From NCBI GenBank assembly GCA_017416805.1, contig JAFQBB010000011.1, positions 1 through 64,000 on the forward strand: a stretch of DNA of 64,000 bases, written 5' to 3'. The notes below the pieces were generated by a model. It was given only the letters and a program-made list of their open reading frames with translations, did not search any database and was not told the origin of the DNA. Each line of letters starts with the position of its first letter. The first letter of the stretch is position 1. Both the position numbers and the translations under genes were made by a program. Origin of the DNA: Bacteroidaceae bacterium. GTDB lineage: Bacteria > Bacteroidota > Bacteroidia > Bacteroidales > Bacteroidaceae. Shown piece by piece: positions 14,488 through 22,671 of the stretch.

Positions 14488-16227
14488 TTAATTGAACTCT
14501 ATATCTCCTTTTTTCTCTTCCCATGGATTGACGGTAAATTCAAATTCATCGTTTTCATGATTGTACGATACGGTTATCAGCACATCGATGAAATCGTTGC
14601 GGCGTATGCCGGTCACTTCAGATGCGCTTCCCGTTATGGGATCGATGGTGGTGAGGGTGATGGGTGAATCGTAACCAATGGCTCCTCCACTGATTGCCAC
14701 AGGGTAAAAGCGGAAGCGGGTGCCTTGGCCCGTATAGCTTGCTCCTTCCACGTTGTAGCTGTTGTCCATAGATATGTAACGGGTGCCACTTCCGCTGGAT
14801 CGCATGTTGATGCCGTTGTTGCTGGAGAAGGTGAAATAGACACTTTGCAGCGGGTCGAGCGGCAATGAACTGGTTGTAGGGTTGTCGATGTAGTACTCTG
14901 TTTCGCTGACAGTCTGCAGGTAGTATTGGTTGTTGCCATGCCTTACGAGCTTCCATACGTAGGCTGCATCTACTTCCATACCTTCAACACGGGTTCCTAA
15001 TTGTCCGGCCGAAACGTTGTTTCCATTAGCCATCAGGTATCGGCTCCGGTTGTTGTTGAATATCAGGTACAGGCCACCGTCTGCGACCCCACTTGGTTGG
15101 CTGATATAGGAGGTACTGCTCAGGGTGTAGGCCTGTTGGCCTGTTTCGTATTCCATGTCCAGGGTGTAGGTGTATTTGTTTGTTTCATCCTTATTCTCCA
15201 GAATATAGGCGTCAAAAACTACTGCCTGATTATTGCTGTTGCCTACCTTGTCAATACTGAGAGTCTCGCTGAAAGGTACAATGGCGTCGGTTGTGTTTAC
15301 TGATGGGCGGCCTTTGGCCAACGTATAGTCTTCACGAAAAAGGTAGGTATAACGTGCGGCAAAATTATTGCTCAAGTCGAGGTTCTTTACTAATAATGAG
15401 TGTGTGCCGCTATGGCTTTCCACTTCTATGCGGATACGGGCATAGGTCCGCACCAGTTGGGCCGAGACAGTGTTATCGCCCGGATGCAGTTCTATTTGCT
15501 GTACGAGTGTAAGGGGTTGGGGCGTACGTGGGGCTACGTAGTCAGTACCGGCATCAAGCCGGTAATTGTTCAGGGTGCTGCCATTGGCAGTCGTCAGGAA
15601 ATTGGCTATTCCTGTGGTCGGGTTGGCTGTAAAGGAGGCCTTGATGTTATTGATGGCTGTCTCCAAATCGGTCAGCCCGCTGTAGGTGCGTGTGCCATTT
15701 GTCCCGTCGGTGGCGGTGTAGGCACTATAGTTGGCAACGGCCATCAGGGTGTAGGTCCCTCGGCCCAGGCGTTCAATGCCCCCGTTTTGTGGATGGTCGT
15801 AACGGAAGTTTGCAACTGCTGCTGTGCAAGTGGTGGCTGTGGTGGATACGGAATTGCCATCGGAGGCAAGAAAACCGTTGGCTCCGTAGTTGCTGTCGTC
15901 TGCCTGTAGATGGCTGCTGCCCGGATAAAGGTCGCGCATGGCGACTAATGTACCTTTGCTGTCGATGATGAAGAGGGTAATCCGATACATCAGTTGTCCG
16001 TCCACAGCTTGTTCCCACAGACTCCATCCTTCAGGTGTATAGGGAGAGTCGGCCACTCCGCGCGTGTGCTGCTCTATCTGCGGCTGCATCAGGTTGAGAC
16101 TGAGGCTGGCAGGTTGCAGGCAGTCGGAGGGAGGCACAATGCCGTTGTCCTCCTCTTTGTTGCACGAGGTGGCGAAGTACAGGAGGGCAAGAAGTGCCAG
16201 TGCGGCAATGTATCTTAAAATCTTCAT
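14488..16227 (-). CDS. fimbrial lipoprotein with lectin-like insertion
   Basis: 579 residues, lipoprotein signal peptide ending LYFATSC. The N-terminal ~350 residues show the fimbrillin/FimB-type pattern (YRITLFIIDSKG, RGTYTLMAVANY, VRTYARIRIEV). Residues ~370-525 are a beta-rich segment with GLYLIFNNNRSRYLMANG, YVWKLVRHGNNQYYLQT and YISMDNSYN, which resembles a ricin-type beta-trefoil. The C-terminus (DVLITVSYNHENDEFEFTV, then NPWEEKK) is typical for the last strand of Bacteroides fimbrial subunits. It starts 14 bp after the upstream fimbrillin-like gene. A carbohydrate-binding tip adhesin fits the architecture; that is inference. Confidence 0.75.
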   Translation of the reverse strand: MKILRYIAALALLALLYFATSCNKEEDNGIVPPSDCLQPASLSLNLMQPQIEQHTRGVADSPYTPEGWSLWEQAVDGQLMYRITLFIIDSKGTLVAMRDLYPGSSHLQADDSNYGANGFLASDGNSVSTTATTCTAAVANFRYDHPQNGGIERLGRGTYTLMAVANYSAYTATDGTNGTRTYSGLTDLETAINNIKASFTANPTTGIANFLTTANGSTLNNYRLDAGTDYVAPRTPQPLTLVQQIELHPGDNTVSAQLVRTYARIRIEVESHSGTHSLLVKNLDLSNNFAARYTYLFREDYTLAKGRPSVNTTDAIVPFSETLSIDKVGNSNNQAVVFDAYILENKDETNKYTYTLDMEYETGQQAYTLSSTSYISQPSGVADGGLYLIFNNNRSRYLMANGNNVSAGQLGTRVEGMEVDAAYVWKLVRHGNNQYYLQTVSETEYYIDNPTTSSLPLDPLQSVYFTFSSNNGINMRSSGSGTRYISMDNSYNVEGASYTGQGTRFRFYPVAISGGAIGYDSPITLTTIDPITGSASEVTGIRRNDFIDVLITVSYNHENDEFEFTVNPWEEKKGDIEFN

Positions 16228-16241
16228 AATGCTTTGTGCGC

Positions 16242-17375
16242 TTATACGTTCAGGTCGATGTCGAACGATGACTTCAACAAGTTCCAGGGGGCAATGCTCA
16301 AATCTACTCTCAGGTTTGTCTCGGTGATGGTAATGGTATAGACGTAGCGGTGTCCGGGGAGGAACTGGCTACGGTTGATACCGGTTCCGGTTTCTTTGGG
16401 GATGGGTACGCGATAGACTGTATTGCCTCCGTTTCGGGTGGTAAAGCAGAGGTTTACCGTTCCATCCGAGGTTTGTGGGATGATGAGGATGTTGCCATTG
16501 TTTCTGGTATATTCCTGGCCTGCGGTGGTCCCGGCAGGCGTATAGGCTACGGCTACTGTGTCGGTCGAACCGGTGTGGCTGTCGAACAGCAACCCGCTGT
16601 TCTCCCAATAGTACATCCGTTGGGAAGCAAGTGGCTGGTATGCCTCTTGCCAGTTTATCTGGTTTGGGTTGTCGGCTGTACCATATATCAGCAGACCCAC
16701 ATTGGCAAAGTCCCGTGTTGCGCCATTCTGCAACCAGAAAGAAGTGAGGTGGTCGGTGTCTTCGTATCCTTTATCAAAGCGGAAACGGAACTGCAGGGCC
16801 GAAAGGGCATGCTGCATGTTCAGCTCAACGGGAATATAGAGATTGTCGAAGGTGGTGTTGACCCGTTTGTAGGCTACCAGGACATCTTCCTGCATCGAAG
16901 CGGTGTTGTACTCCTCAATGACAAAAGTTGTGGCATTGCTGGTTGAGAGCACATAGTCCTTGATGGAACGCGGGTAGTAGGCACGGAATCGATATACTCC
17001 GTAGTTCTCCCATATAAGCGGTTCGCCGGGATAGTTCCAGTAGCTGTCGGGGTTTCCGCCCTCCTTGTCCTGATAAATCAGCTCCACATCGGCAAAAATG
17101 TTGTATAGAGTGGATTCACCTCCGTCCAAGTCGGCCCAGATGCCAATGCTCTGTCCGCCAAGTCCCGGTGTACAAGCCTCTTGGAGCACCTCGTCGGCAC
17201 TCTTGCCGTTGCCACCTTCTATCATGGCACGGCTGTCCATCATCCCTTCGTCCGACTCCACATGCCAACGGATGGGTACACCAACCTCGGGCAGTGCCGT
17301 TTCAGGGACATTGCTTTCGGTGCAGGCACATACAGTGGCCAGCAGGAGACACGGGACAAAAGGACTGAATTTCAT
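16242..17375 (-). CDS. fimbrillin-family lipoprotein
   Basis: 377 residues from the ATG at 17375; an ATG 33 bp further upstream would add 11 residues in front of the signal peptide and is less likely. The signal peptide MKFSPFVPCLLLATVCAC has a lipobox-like end. The body follows the Mfa-like_1 (fimbrillin) pattern: an early VPIRWHV strand, NYGVYRFRAYYP, LNMQHALSALQFRFRF, then HRYVYTITITETN and a last SIAPWN strand. Neighbours are another fimbrillin gene upstream and the lectin-like lipoprotein downstream. Probably a fimbrial shaft or adaptor subunit exported as a lipoprotein and matured by an Rgp-type protease; the maturation step is family knowledge, not seen here. Confidence 0.85.
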   Translation of the reverse strand: MKFSPFVPCLLLATVCACTESNVPETALPEVGVPIRWHVESDEGMMDSRAMIEGGNGKSADEVLQEACTPGLGGQSIGIWADLDGGESTLYNIFADVELIYQDKEGGNPDSYWNYPGEPLIWENYGVYRFRAYYPRSIKDYVLSTSNATTFVIEEYNTASMQEDVLVAYKRVNTTFDNLYIPVELNMQHALSALQFRFRFDKGYEDTDHLTSFWLQNGATRDFANVGLLIYGTADNPNQINWQEAYQPLASQRMYYWENSGLLFDSHTGSTDTVAVAYTPAGTTAGQEYTRNNGNILIIPQTSDGTVNLCFTTRNGGNTVYRVPIPKETGTGINRSQFLPGHRYVYTITITETNLRVDLSIAPWNLLKSSFDIDLNV

Positions 17376-17494
17376 CGGGTGATTGCAAGAGTGTGTGGAC
17401 TTACTCATGGAGTGCTGACGACTCCAACCATATATTCAGGGTATGGCAGGAAGTCGCCAGCCTCTCTTTTCACGAGATTATTGGTTTCTTCTGA

Positions 17495-18586
17495 TTAGTA
17501 ATTGATGGTATATACGGCAGTTCCTCCACTTACCCATTCAGTAACTGTAGGCTTGAAGTAGATGTGTGAAGTCTCGCCGAAGCTGATACGATAGATGTAT
17601 CGCTTACCCATTTCCCATTCAGTGATGGTTTGAGTGGAATTATCTACCAGCATGAATTCCTTCAACGGAATCTCTGCTGTATGCTCAGTTGTAGTTATAG
17701 GGGCAGTTTCTGTGGTTGCCTCGTACTCTACAATGACCTTGGCATCATTAGGGATATTTTGCGGAATCAGCAACATGGCAGATTCTCCAGCCGTGAAAAT
17801 GGTGGGAGTGTTTGTTACGTTGATTCCTGCAGCGGGGATTTCAGGCTCGTAGTTGACGGTGGTACTGCCGCTTGTTGTCCATCCGGGAGTAGCCACATTT
17901 GTAGATTCATTCAGATTCTGTTTGAACGTTCCTGTTGGATGGATAGTTCCCGTAATTCTCAAATCGGTTATTTTATAGCTCATACCTTCGGCAGCTTCAG
18001 ACGTAGAGAAAACTATGGAAGCTAATGCATGATGGAATGTGAGTGATACGTGGCTTTTACCATTATTCTCTTTGGTGAGGCCATATACGCGATCGCTGTA
18101 CATCAGGTCGTATTGTTCGTCTGACGTAGATGCAGGGCTGAAATTAGTAATTGTCAATCCGTCGGCACCGTATGTAACGGTAGCTTCGGCATTCAATCTG
18201 GTCTTATCAGGCGAATAGGCTGCAAAAGCCAAGGCACGACCTGCAGACGGCCAATAGTGAAGTGTGGAAGTCTTCCAATAACTGGCATCGTGTGAAGCTT
18301 TCTCGCCATCAGCGGCAAAATAGTCTGTTGCAGTGTAAGTTCCATCTGACTCCCAGCCTTGGAAACCGCTTTCATCGTTGTAAATCCTGCAGAACACCTG
18401 GAATGATTCATCTGTAGGATATTGGACTCCAATAATCTCTCCATTGTAGGCTCTGGTTTGAGTCTTCAGTGTAGGAGCTTCGAAAACCAACGGTTCGGGA
18501 GCATCCATTGCGGTGTTGCTTTCGTCGTTCACACAGCCGGCGAGTGCTACACTTGCCAATGCTGCAAAGAATAAATGCTTTTTCAT
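17495..18586 (-). CDS. fimbrillin-family protein, probable major subunit
   Basis: 363 residues with a clear lipoprotein signal (MKKHLFFAALASVALAGC). It shows the Mfa-like_1 fold pattern: TLKTQTRAYNGE after the signal (an arginine where Rgp-type proteases often cut), LHYWPSAGRALAFAAYSP, VSLTFHHALASIVFSTS, LRITGTIHPTGTF, and a C-terminal KRYIYRISFGET plus VTEWVSGG strand. This is the most canonical fimbrillin of the cluster and is third from the operon start. It is likely the polymerising subunit. The gap to the DUF5119 gene is 58 bp. Confidence 0.88.
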   Translation of the reverse strand: MKKHLFFAALASVALAGCVNDESNTAMDAPEPLVFEAPTLKTQTRAYNGEIIGVQYPTDESFQVFCRIYNDESGFQGWESDGTYTATDYFAADGEKASHDASYWKTSTLHYWPSAGRALAFAAYSPDKTRLNAEATVTYGADGLTITNFSPASTSDEQYDLMYSDRVYGLTKENNGKSHVSLTFHHALASIVFSTSEAAEGMSYKITDLRITGTIHPTGTFKQNLNESTNVATPGWTTSGSTTVNYEPEIPAAGINVTNTPTIFTAGESAMLLIPQNIPNDAKVIVEYEATTETAPITTTEHTAEIPLKEFMLVDNSTQTITEWEMGKRYIYRISFGETSHIYFKPTVTEWVSGGTAVYTINY

Positions 18587-18644
18587 AATCTCATGTGTTT
18601 AAAATGTTAATAATGTTTCTTTCTGTTTCTATTCTATTTCTATA

Positions 18645-19745
18645 TTATATGGTTATTTCTCCTTCCACTTGTTGCCATTCGCTTACACCGGGTCCCAGTC
18701 CGCCTGTGGCAGTTGAACCTTCGGGTGGGGTGATTTCGATGGTCTTGTCAATGATAATCCACTGTTTCTCCTTTACCTGAGTTGTTTCGAAGAGGTCTGT
18801 CACGCGGATAGTCTCGGTCTGAACCTTGCCTCCTGTGGTGTTGAACTCGAAGGTGATTTCTATGTAACCCTCCACGTCGGGCAGTTTGCCGAAGGTGTTG
18901 AACGAGGCGTAGGCCACATGTGTCTCTCCACCGCTACGGGCTTTGGTGAGTCCGTTCTGCAGGTTGAAGTAGATGCTGCTCTCCATCTCGGGAAGCATGG
19001 AGCGGTCGTGCAGGCGGACAGCTCCTGACATGCCTGTGATGAGTGCCACGGCCGAGCGTACATATTCCACTCCCTTCACATTTACCTGCAGGTAGTAGGT
19101 CTTTGTCACACTCTGAGCCGTGAAAGGCTCTCCGCTGAGGGTGCATAGTGTGTCGCCCATAGGGGTACGTTCGGCACGGATACCTTCGGCTGAGGCTACG
19201 AAAACATGGTCCGGCTCGTAGCGTACTTCGCCTGTCCGTGTGGCGGTTTCGCCTGCCCTTACGCTTTGCAGACGGCTTTTCAACGATTCGGCAATAGGGT
19301 TGGTATATACCGTCATGCGCGGATAGGAGTAGTCGTCGGCAATGTGGGTGGCTTCCGTATCGTAGTTGTAGGCCAGCAGGTTGTAGTGTCCCGGTGCGGC
19401 ATAGATGTATCCGTGCAGGTAGTTGCCCCGTTCATCGTGTCCGCCTTCGGTGAGATGCTTTTGGGTAACAACCTTCCCACTCGCAGGGTCGCACAGCGCT
19501 ACGCGTACTCCTTCGGGAGTCTTGTAGGTCGGCTTTTCTTTTGTCTCGTCATAGAATCCGTAAGTCACGTTGCGTATATTCTCATCCATATAGATGCGCA
19601 CGTAGTGCATATCGGTATCGTCCACTAATTCACGGTGTTCGCAAGCGGTGACGCTTGGCATAAGGAGCAAGGCGCATAGCACCATTTGCCAAATGGCGCG
19701 TGTCCTGCCACTTTTCACCCTTTGTCCGTCACACTTCACTCTCAT
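18645..19745 (-). CDS. DUF5119-like fimbrial anchor/assembly lipoprotein
   Basis: 366 residues from the ATG at 19745, whose ATGA overlaps the stop of the preceding gene and is preceded by a GGAGGGG ribosome-binding sequence. A start 18 bp upstream is also open but lies deeper inside the neighbour. The signal peptide ends with PSVTACEHREL; the CEHR start of the mature lipoprotein is characteristic of DUF5119 and FimB/Mfa2-type proteins. The body (YVRIYMDENIRNVTYGFYDE, PGHYNLLAYNYDTE) is beta-rich. Such proteins anchor or limit fimbria length at the outer membrane. Confidence 0.82.
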   Translation of the reverse strand: MRVKCDGQRVKSGRTRAIWQMVLCALLLMPSVTACEHRELVDDTDMHYVRIYMDENIRNVTYGFYDETKEKPTYKTPEGVRVALCDPASGKVVTQKHLTEGGHDERGNYLHGYIYAAPGHYNLLAYNYDTEATHIADDYSYPRMTVYTNPIAESLKSRLQSVRAGETATRTGEVRYEPDHVFVASAEGIRAERTPMGDTLCTLSGEPFTAQSVTKTYYLQVNVKGVEYVRSAVALITGMSGAVRLHDRSMLPEMESSIYFNLQNGLTKARSGGETHVAYASFNTFGKLPDVEGYIEITFEFNTTGGKVQTETIRVTDLFETTQVKEKQWIIIDKTIEITPPEGSTATGGLGPGVSEWQQVEGEITI

Positions 19746-21025
19746 GGCTCCCCTCCTTTCCACTTGAAGGTTTTGCTGATGTTGATGGGAATGACGAGCG
19801 ATATTTCAGCCTTCGTAGGGCCTATGTAGTGCCAGGTGCCGTGTTTGTCCGGGTCGCTCACAAGGAGGCTGTAATCGTCGGTGGGCCTGTAACCTCTGTA
19901 AGGAATGCTGGCATATCCGGCAGAGAGAGAAAACTCCATGTTGGCCCATCGGCAGACAGGCATGGCATAACCAATGCTGAGTCCGGCACTCCAGAATTCG
20001 CCTTGGTGACAGATGTCCCGTTTCCACTGGAAGTCCCACTTGCCCCCCATGCCATAGACTCCGGCAAACCAACCTGCAAGGCAGTCGCGCTCCGTACGGC
20101 TGACAGTTGCTGCATGGTGCTTGGGGTTGAACCACCAGCGCAGTTCGCCTCCCATGCTGAGGAAACGGATGCAGTATTCATTGTCGTTCTCTCCCCATGA
20201 CCACCAAGGGAAATGCTGCTGATAGAGGATAGAGAATCTTTCACCATGGATAGTAAAGGGTACTTCGGCTGAAAGATTTACAATAGTGGCCAGGTCGTAG
20301 AGCAGGTTGGTCTTCAGTGCGAAGAGAGTGTGTTGTCGTGTCTGTTCGGTCGGAATGTATGGTAGCGGGTCGTTGGGAACGATGGCTGCTACTTTGGTGT
20401 CGGGCTTTTGCTGGGCCGAATGGACTGGTGCCCATACGGTAATCCACGTGGCATAGCGCAGGCGTGGCATGATGTGGCGCAGAATGTGACGCCAAGGCTT
20501 GCGTCCGTTCAGCGTCATAAGGCGGCTTTTCTTGTCGGCATCAGGCATGTCGCTGTCCAACAATGTCAACACTTCGTTGCGGTCGTCGCCATGGTAATGG
20601 AGGAACACCTCTTCGCGCAATCCCTCCCAGTTCTCGGCTTCGGGGCGCAGGTGGATAATTGATTCCGGAAACTTGCGGTCCTGCGGCACTTGGCTCAAGA
20701 TGTAGCGCTTGGCCGTTTCGCCACGGCGTTCGGCCAGTTGTTTGTTGAAACGGTAAGGACCTTCGGGCGAGGCGTACGAATAGATGACAATGCTGTCAAT
20801 GCGTGGCGAGGAGGCCAGGTATTCGCGAATGACGGCCAGACTGTGGCTGTTTGTCATGTAATCCTCGCGTATATCTGTCTTGTTGATAGGGTAATAAATG
20901 CGGAAATGGTGTACTTCGCTGCTGTCTGTGCGGGCCGTTATGCGGTGGCTCGAAGCGGAAACGGGCTGAGCCAAGCTGCCCAACCAAAGAAGAAATACAG
21001 TTCCTATGATTCTTACCAATTTCAT
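19742..21025 (-). CDS. DUF3575 protein with OmpA-like N-terminal region
   Basis: 427 residues with a signal peptide. Residues ~40-130 contain an OmpA-type segment (IDSIVIYSYASPEGPYRFNKQLAERRGETAKRYI pattern, where the peptidoglycan-binding family has the conserved asparagine and arginines). Residues ~230-427 are the DUF3575 beta-barrel-like region (FALKTNLLYDLATIVNLSAEVP ... GGELRWWF). In Bacteroides this family sits at the head of fimbrial loci, as here. It is the first gene of the operon, with a TAnnTTTG-type box 90 bp upstream. It probably forms the outer-membrane base linked to peptidoglycan; inferred from the domains. Confidence 0.85.
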   Translation of the reverse strand: MKLVRIIGTVFLLWLGSLAQPVSASSHRITARTDSSEVHHFRIYYPINKTDIREDYMTNSHSLAVIREYLASSPRIDSIVIYSYASPEGPYRFNKQLAERRGETAKRYILSQVPQDRKFPESIIHLRPEAENWEGLREEVFLHYHGDDRNEVLTLLDSDMPDADKKSRLMTLNGRKPWRHILRHIMPRLRYATWITVWAPVHSAQQKPDTKVAAIVPNDPLPYIPTEQTRQHTLFALKTNLLYDLATIVNLSAEVPFTIHGERFSILYQQHFPWWSWGENDNEYCIRFLSMGGELRWWFNPKHHAATVSRTERDCLAGWFAGVYGMGGKWDFQWKRDICHQGEFWSAGLSIGYAMPVCRWANMEFSLSAGYASIPYRGYRPTDDYSLLVSDPDKHGTWHYIGPTKAEISLVIPINISKTFKWKGGEP

Positions 21026-21114
21026 AACGTTGCTCTTTCGCCTTCCTTACATTTTCAGGCCTGTTCTCCATCGCTCTTTTGAGTCTCCATACTGAGAGCC
21101 GACGAAGATATTTA

Positions 21115-21122
21115 CAAAATTA
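21115..21122 (-). promoter_or_regulatory. -7 box TAATTTTG upstream of the fimbrial operon
   Basis: Matches TAnnTTTG on the minus strand about 90 bp before the first fimbrial gene. No -33 TTG is found at 19-20 nt, so the promoter may be weak or need an activator. Confidence 0.45.
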
Positions 21123-21539
21123 GGTAATTTCTATGAAATAGAGGTGCTTTATTATGCTTTTTAACATAATTAGTCCAACGTTGTTTGGATTGAATTGCTA
21201 TCAGCGGATGGAGAATCTATTTTTTTTACACCCTCCTGTAGCATGATAAGCTAACAAAAGATTGCAAATAGGGGCTTTACACTTTTAGAACACACGAAAG
21301 AGAGATTGCCTTACATTTTGTCAATTCATAAATGTATATTCTTACGCCGAAAATGAATAAACATACAAATTCGGCACCCTCTGTACACTCATTCCTGCAT
21401 ATTTATACAGAAAAAACTCTTTGTAAAGCCCTCTTTTTGTCCCTCCCGGTGGCAGAAAAAGGCAGAAAAACGTCTTTTTTGCCCTCCGACCTTTCACTCC
21501 ATCCATATCATCCATCCCCGAAGGAGGCGATTCGTCTCC

Positions 21540-21627
21540 CCTAAACATCCGCTGAAGATATCCTAAACGTCCGCTGAAGAAATCCTAAACGTCCGCCGAA
21601 GTTCTCCTACGCACCTATATGGTCCGC
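21540..21627. repeat. 22-bp tandem repeats
   Basis: CCTAAACATCCGCTGAAG, CCTAAACGTCCGCTGAAG and CCTAAACGTCCGCCGAAG start at 21540, 21562 and 21584; a diverged fourth unit starts at 21606. The array lies inside the inverted-repeat segment upstream of the fimbrial operon. Confidence 0.85.
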
Positions 21628-21643
21628 AGGAGAGCTACTTCGG

Positions 21644-21681
21644 ATGTTCTCCTACGCATCTGCGCGAGCGTAGGAGAACAT
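21644..21681. repeat. 14-bp perfect stem-loop
   Basis: ATGTTCTCCTACGC (21644-21657) pairs with GCGTAGGAGAACAT (21668-21681) around a 10-nt loop and is followed by GGGTTTTTA on the plus strand, so it could work as a plus-strand terminator. CTCCTACGCA also occurs at 21604, so the arm is reiterated locally. Confidence 0.75.
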
Positions 21682-21889
21682 GGGTTTTTACTCATCATCG
21701 TCACCATCACTATCCTTCTCATCACCCCGATTCCGGCCCATGCCGTCATGACTCGGATTTTCTATTTCAGGGAAAGCAAGAAGAGTATATCTCTTTGTCC
21801 GTCTGGCGATTAAAGATTCCTTAACTGAAATCCTTGATGCACACGCCTCCATTTGTCCCTTTGCCCATAAACAGAGAATCCTTGCGCGG

Positions 21890-21897
21890 CAAATATA
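21890..21897 (-). promoter_or_regulatory. -7 box TATATTTG inside the inverted-repeat segment
   Basis: Matches TAnnTTTG, directed leftwards to the fimbrial operon about 860 bp away. It lies at the inner edge of the right inverted repeat. A TTG lies at a spacing of about 22 nt, slightly long. Confidence 0.4.
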
Positions 21898-21971
21898 CAG
21901 AATTGACAAAATGTAAGGTCAATGATTGTAAATGCTTTGGGGCTCGCTGCATATTTCTTCTTCGAAAAGAA

Positions 21972-22053
21972 GCCCGCCATTGAACTGGTGTTTGTCAATG
22001 ACGGGCATCCGGAAAAAAAAGGTTCCTCCCACAATTGTGTTGTGAGAGGAACC
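21972..22053 (-). terminator. two intrinsic terminators closing the dcw/yqeY transcript
   Basis: On the minus strand GGTTCCTC pairs with GAGGAACC (22021-22053), with an inner CACAA/TTGTG, followed by eight T. Directly after it GCCCG...CGGGC (21972-22006), with inner ATTGA/TCAAT, is followed by TTCTTTTC. They lie about 93 bp after the yqeY-like stop codon and separate the cluster from the fimbrial promoter region. Confidence 0.85.
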
Positions 22054-22145
22054 GTAAAGAGGTGAAATGTAGAGGTGCAATGTAACCTTTTTGCACCAAT
22101 ATGTTGACACTGCACAAATGTCCGTCAACAGGTGTTGGTCTTCTC

Positions 22146-22595
22146 TTACTGTGCCAACAGCTCTTTTACTTTGGCCGATATGGCACGTCCTTCGGCTTTG
22201 CCTGCCAGTTGTTTGGTGGCTGTGCCCATTACCCGTCCCATATCTTGTGGGCCACTGGCGCCCACGGAAGCTATTATTTCGCGCAGTGCCTGTTCCAGTT
22301 CTTCTGGAGCAAGTTGCTTGGGCATGTATCCTTCCAACACGGTCACCTGAGCCAGTTCATCAGCAGCAAGGTCTTCACGCCCCTGAGTCTGGTAGATTTC
22401 AGCTGCATCGCGTCCTTGTTTGGCCAACTTCTGGATGAGTTTCAGAGCAGTCTCATCGGTCAGAGTATCATTGGCTCCAGGGGCAGTCTTTGCTTCAAGG
22501 AATACTTTCTTTACATTGCGAAGGGTCTCCAAACGCACTTTGTCTTTGGCCTTCATGGCCTCTTTAATATCGTTGCTTATTTGATCGAATAACAT
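22146..22595 (-). CDS. yqeY: GatB/YqeY domain protein
   Basis: 149 residues, the full length of stand-alone YqeY proteins. The sequence MLFDQISNDIKEAMKAKDKVRLETLRNVK at the start and the GxxxMGRVMGTATKQLAGKAEGRAIS tail pattern are characteristic of the family, related to the tail of the GatB amidotransferase subunit that contacts tRNA. The stand-alone protein's role is not settled. It follows ftsZ by 76 bp containing AT-rich reiterations and precedes a double terminator, so it is the last gene of the dcw region. Confidence 0.9.
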   Translation of the reverse strand: MLFDQISNDIKEAMKAKDKVRLETLRNVKKVFLEAKTAPGANDTLTDETALKLIQKLAKQGRDAAEIYQTQGREDLAADELAQVTVLEGYMPKQLAPEELEQALREIIASVGASGPQDMGRVMGTATKQLAGKAEGRAISAKVKELLAQ

Positions 22596-22601
22596 ACTAT
22601 A

Positions 22602-22654
22602 GAATTATGATTTATGAATTATGATTTATGATTTATGAATTATGAATTATGATT
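22602..22654. repeat. AT-rich simple reiteration between yqeY and ftsZ
   Basis: Alternating units of GAATTAT and GATTTAT (or close forms) repeat about seven times. They lie just upstream of the yqeY-like start, where such AT-rich DNA can raise expression or be prone to slippage. Confidence 0.7.
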
Positions 22655-22671
22655 CTGTACACCTAAGTTCC

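Larger units (their letters stand above)
21304..21925. repeat. 19-bp perfect inverted repeats enclosing ~570 bp (possible invertible segment)
   Basis: CCTTACATTTTGTCAATTC at 21309-21327 is repeated exactly in inverted orientation at 21900-21918, and similarity extends further with one small gap (TGTATATT on both inner sides, ATTG outside). The right copy runs into a TATATTTG box pointing toward the fimbrial operon; the left copy has TATATTCT instead. The enclosed DNA has no credible gene. No invertase gene is nearby. Confidence 0.7.

Noticed and set aside
21540-21627. CRISPR array
   Set aside because: Units are contiguous with no spacers and no cas genes nearby; the same holds for the array at 55468.
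21332-21909. Small proteins of about 70 residues in the inverted-repeat segment
   Set aside because: Low-complexity sequence, no ribosome-binding site, and they cross the tandem repeats and stem-loop.
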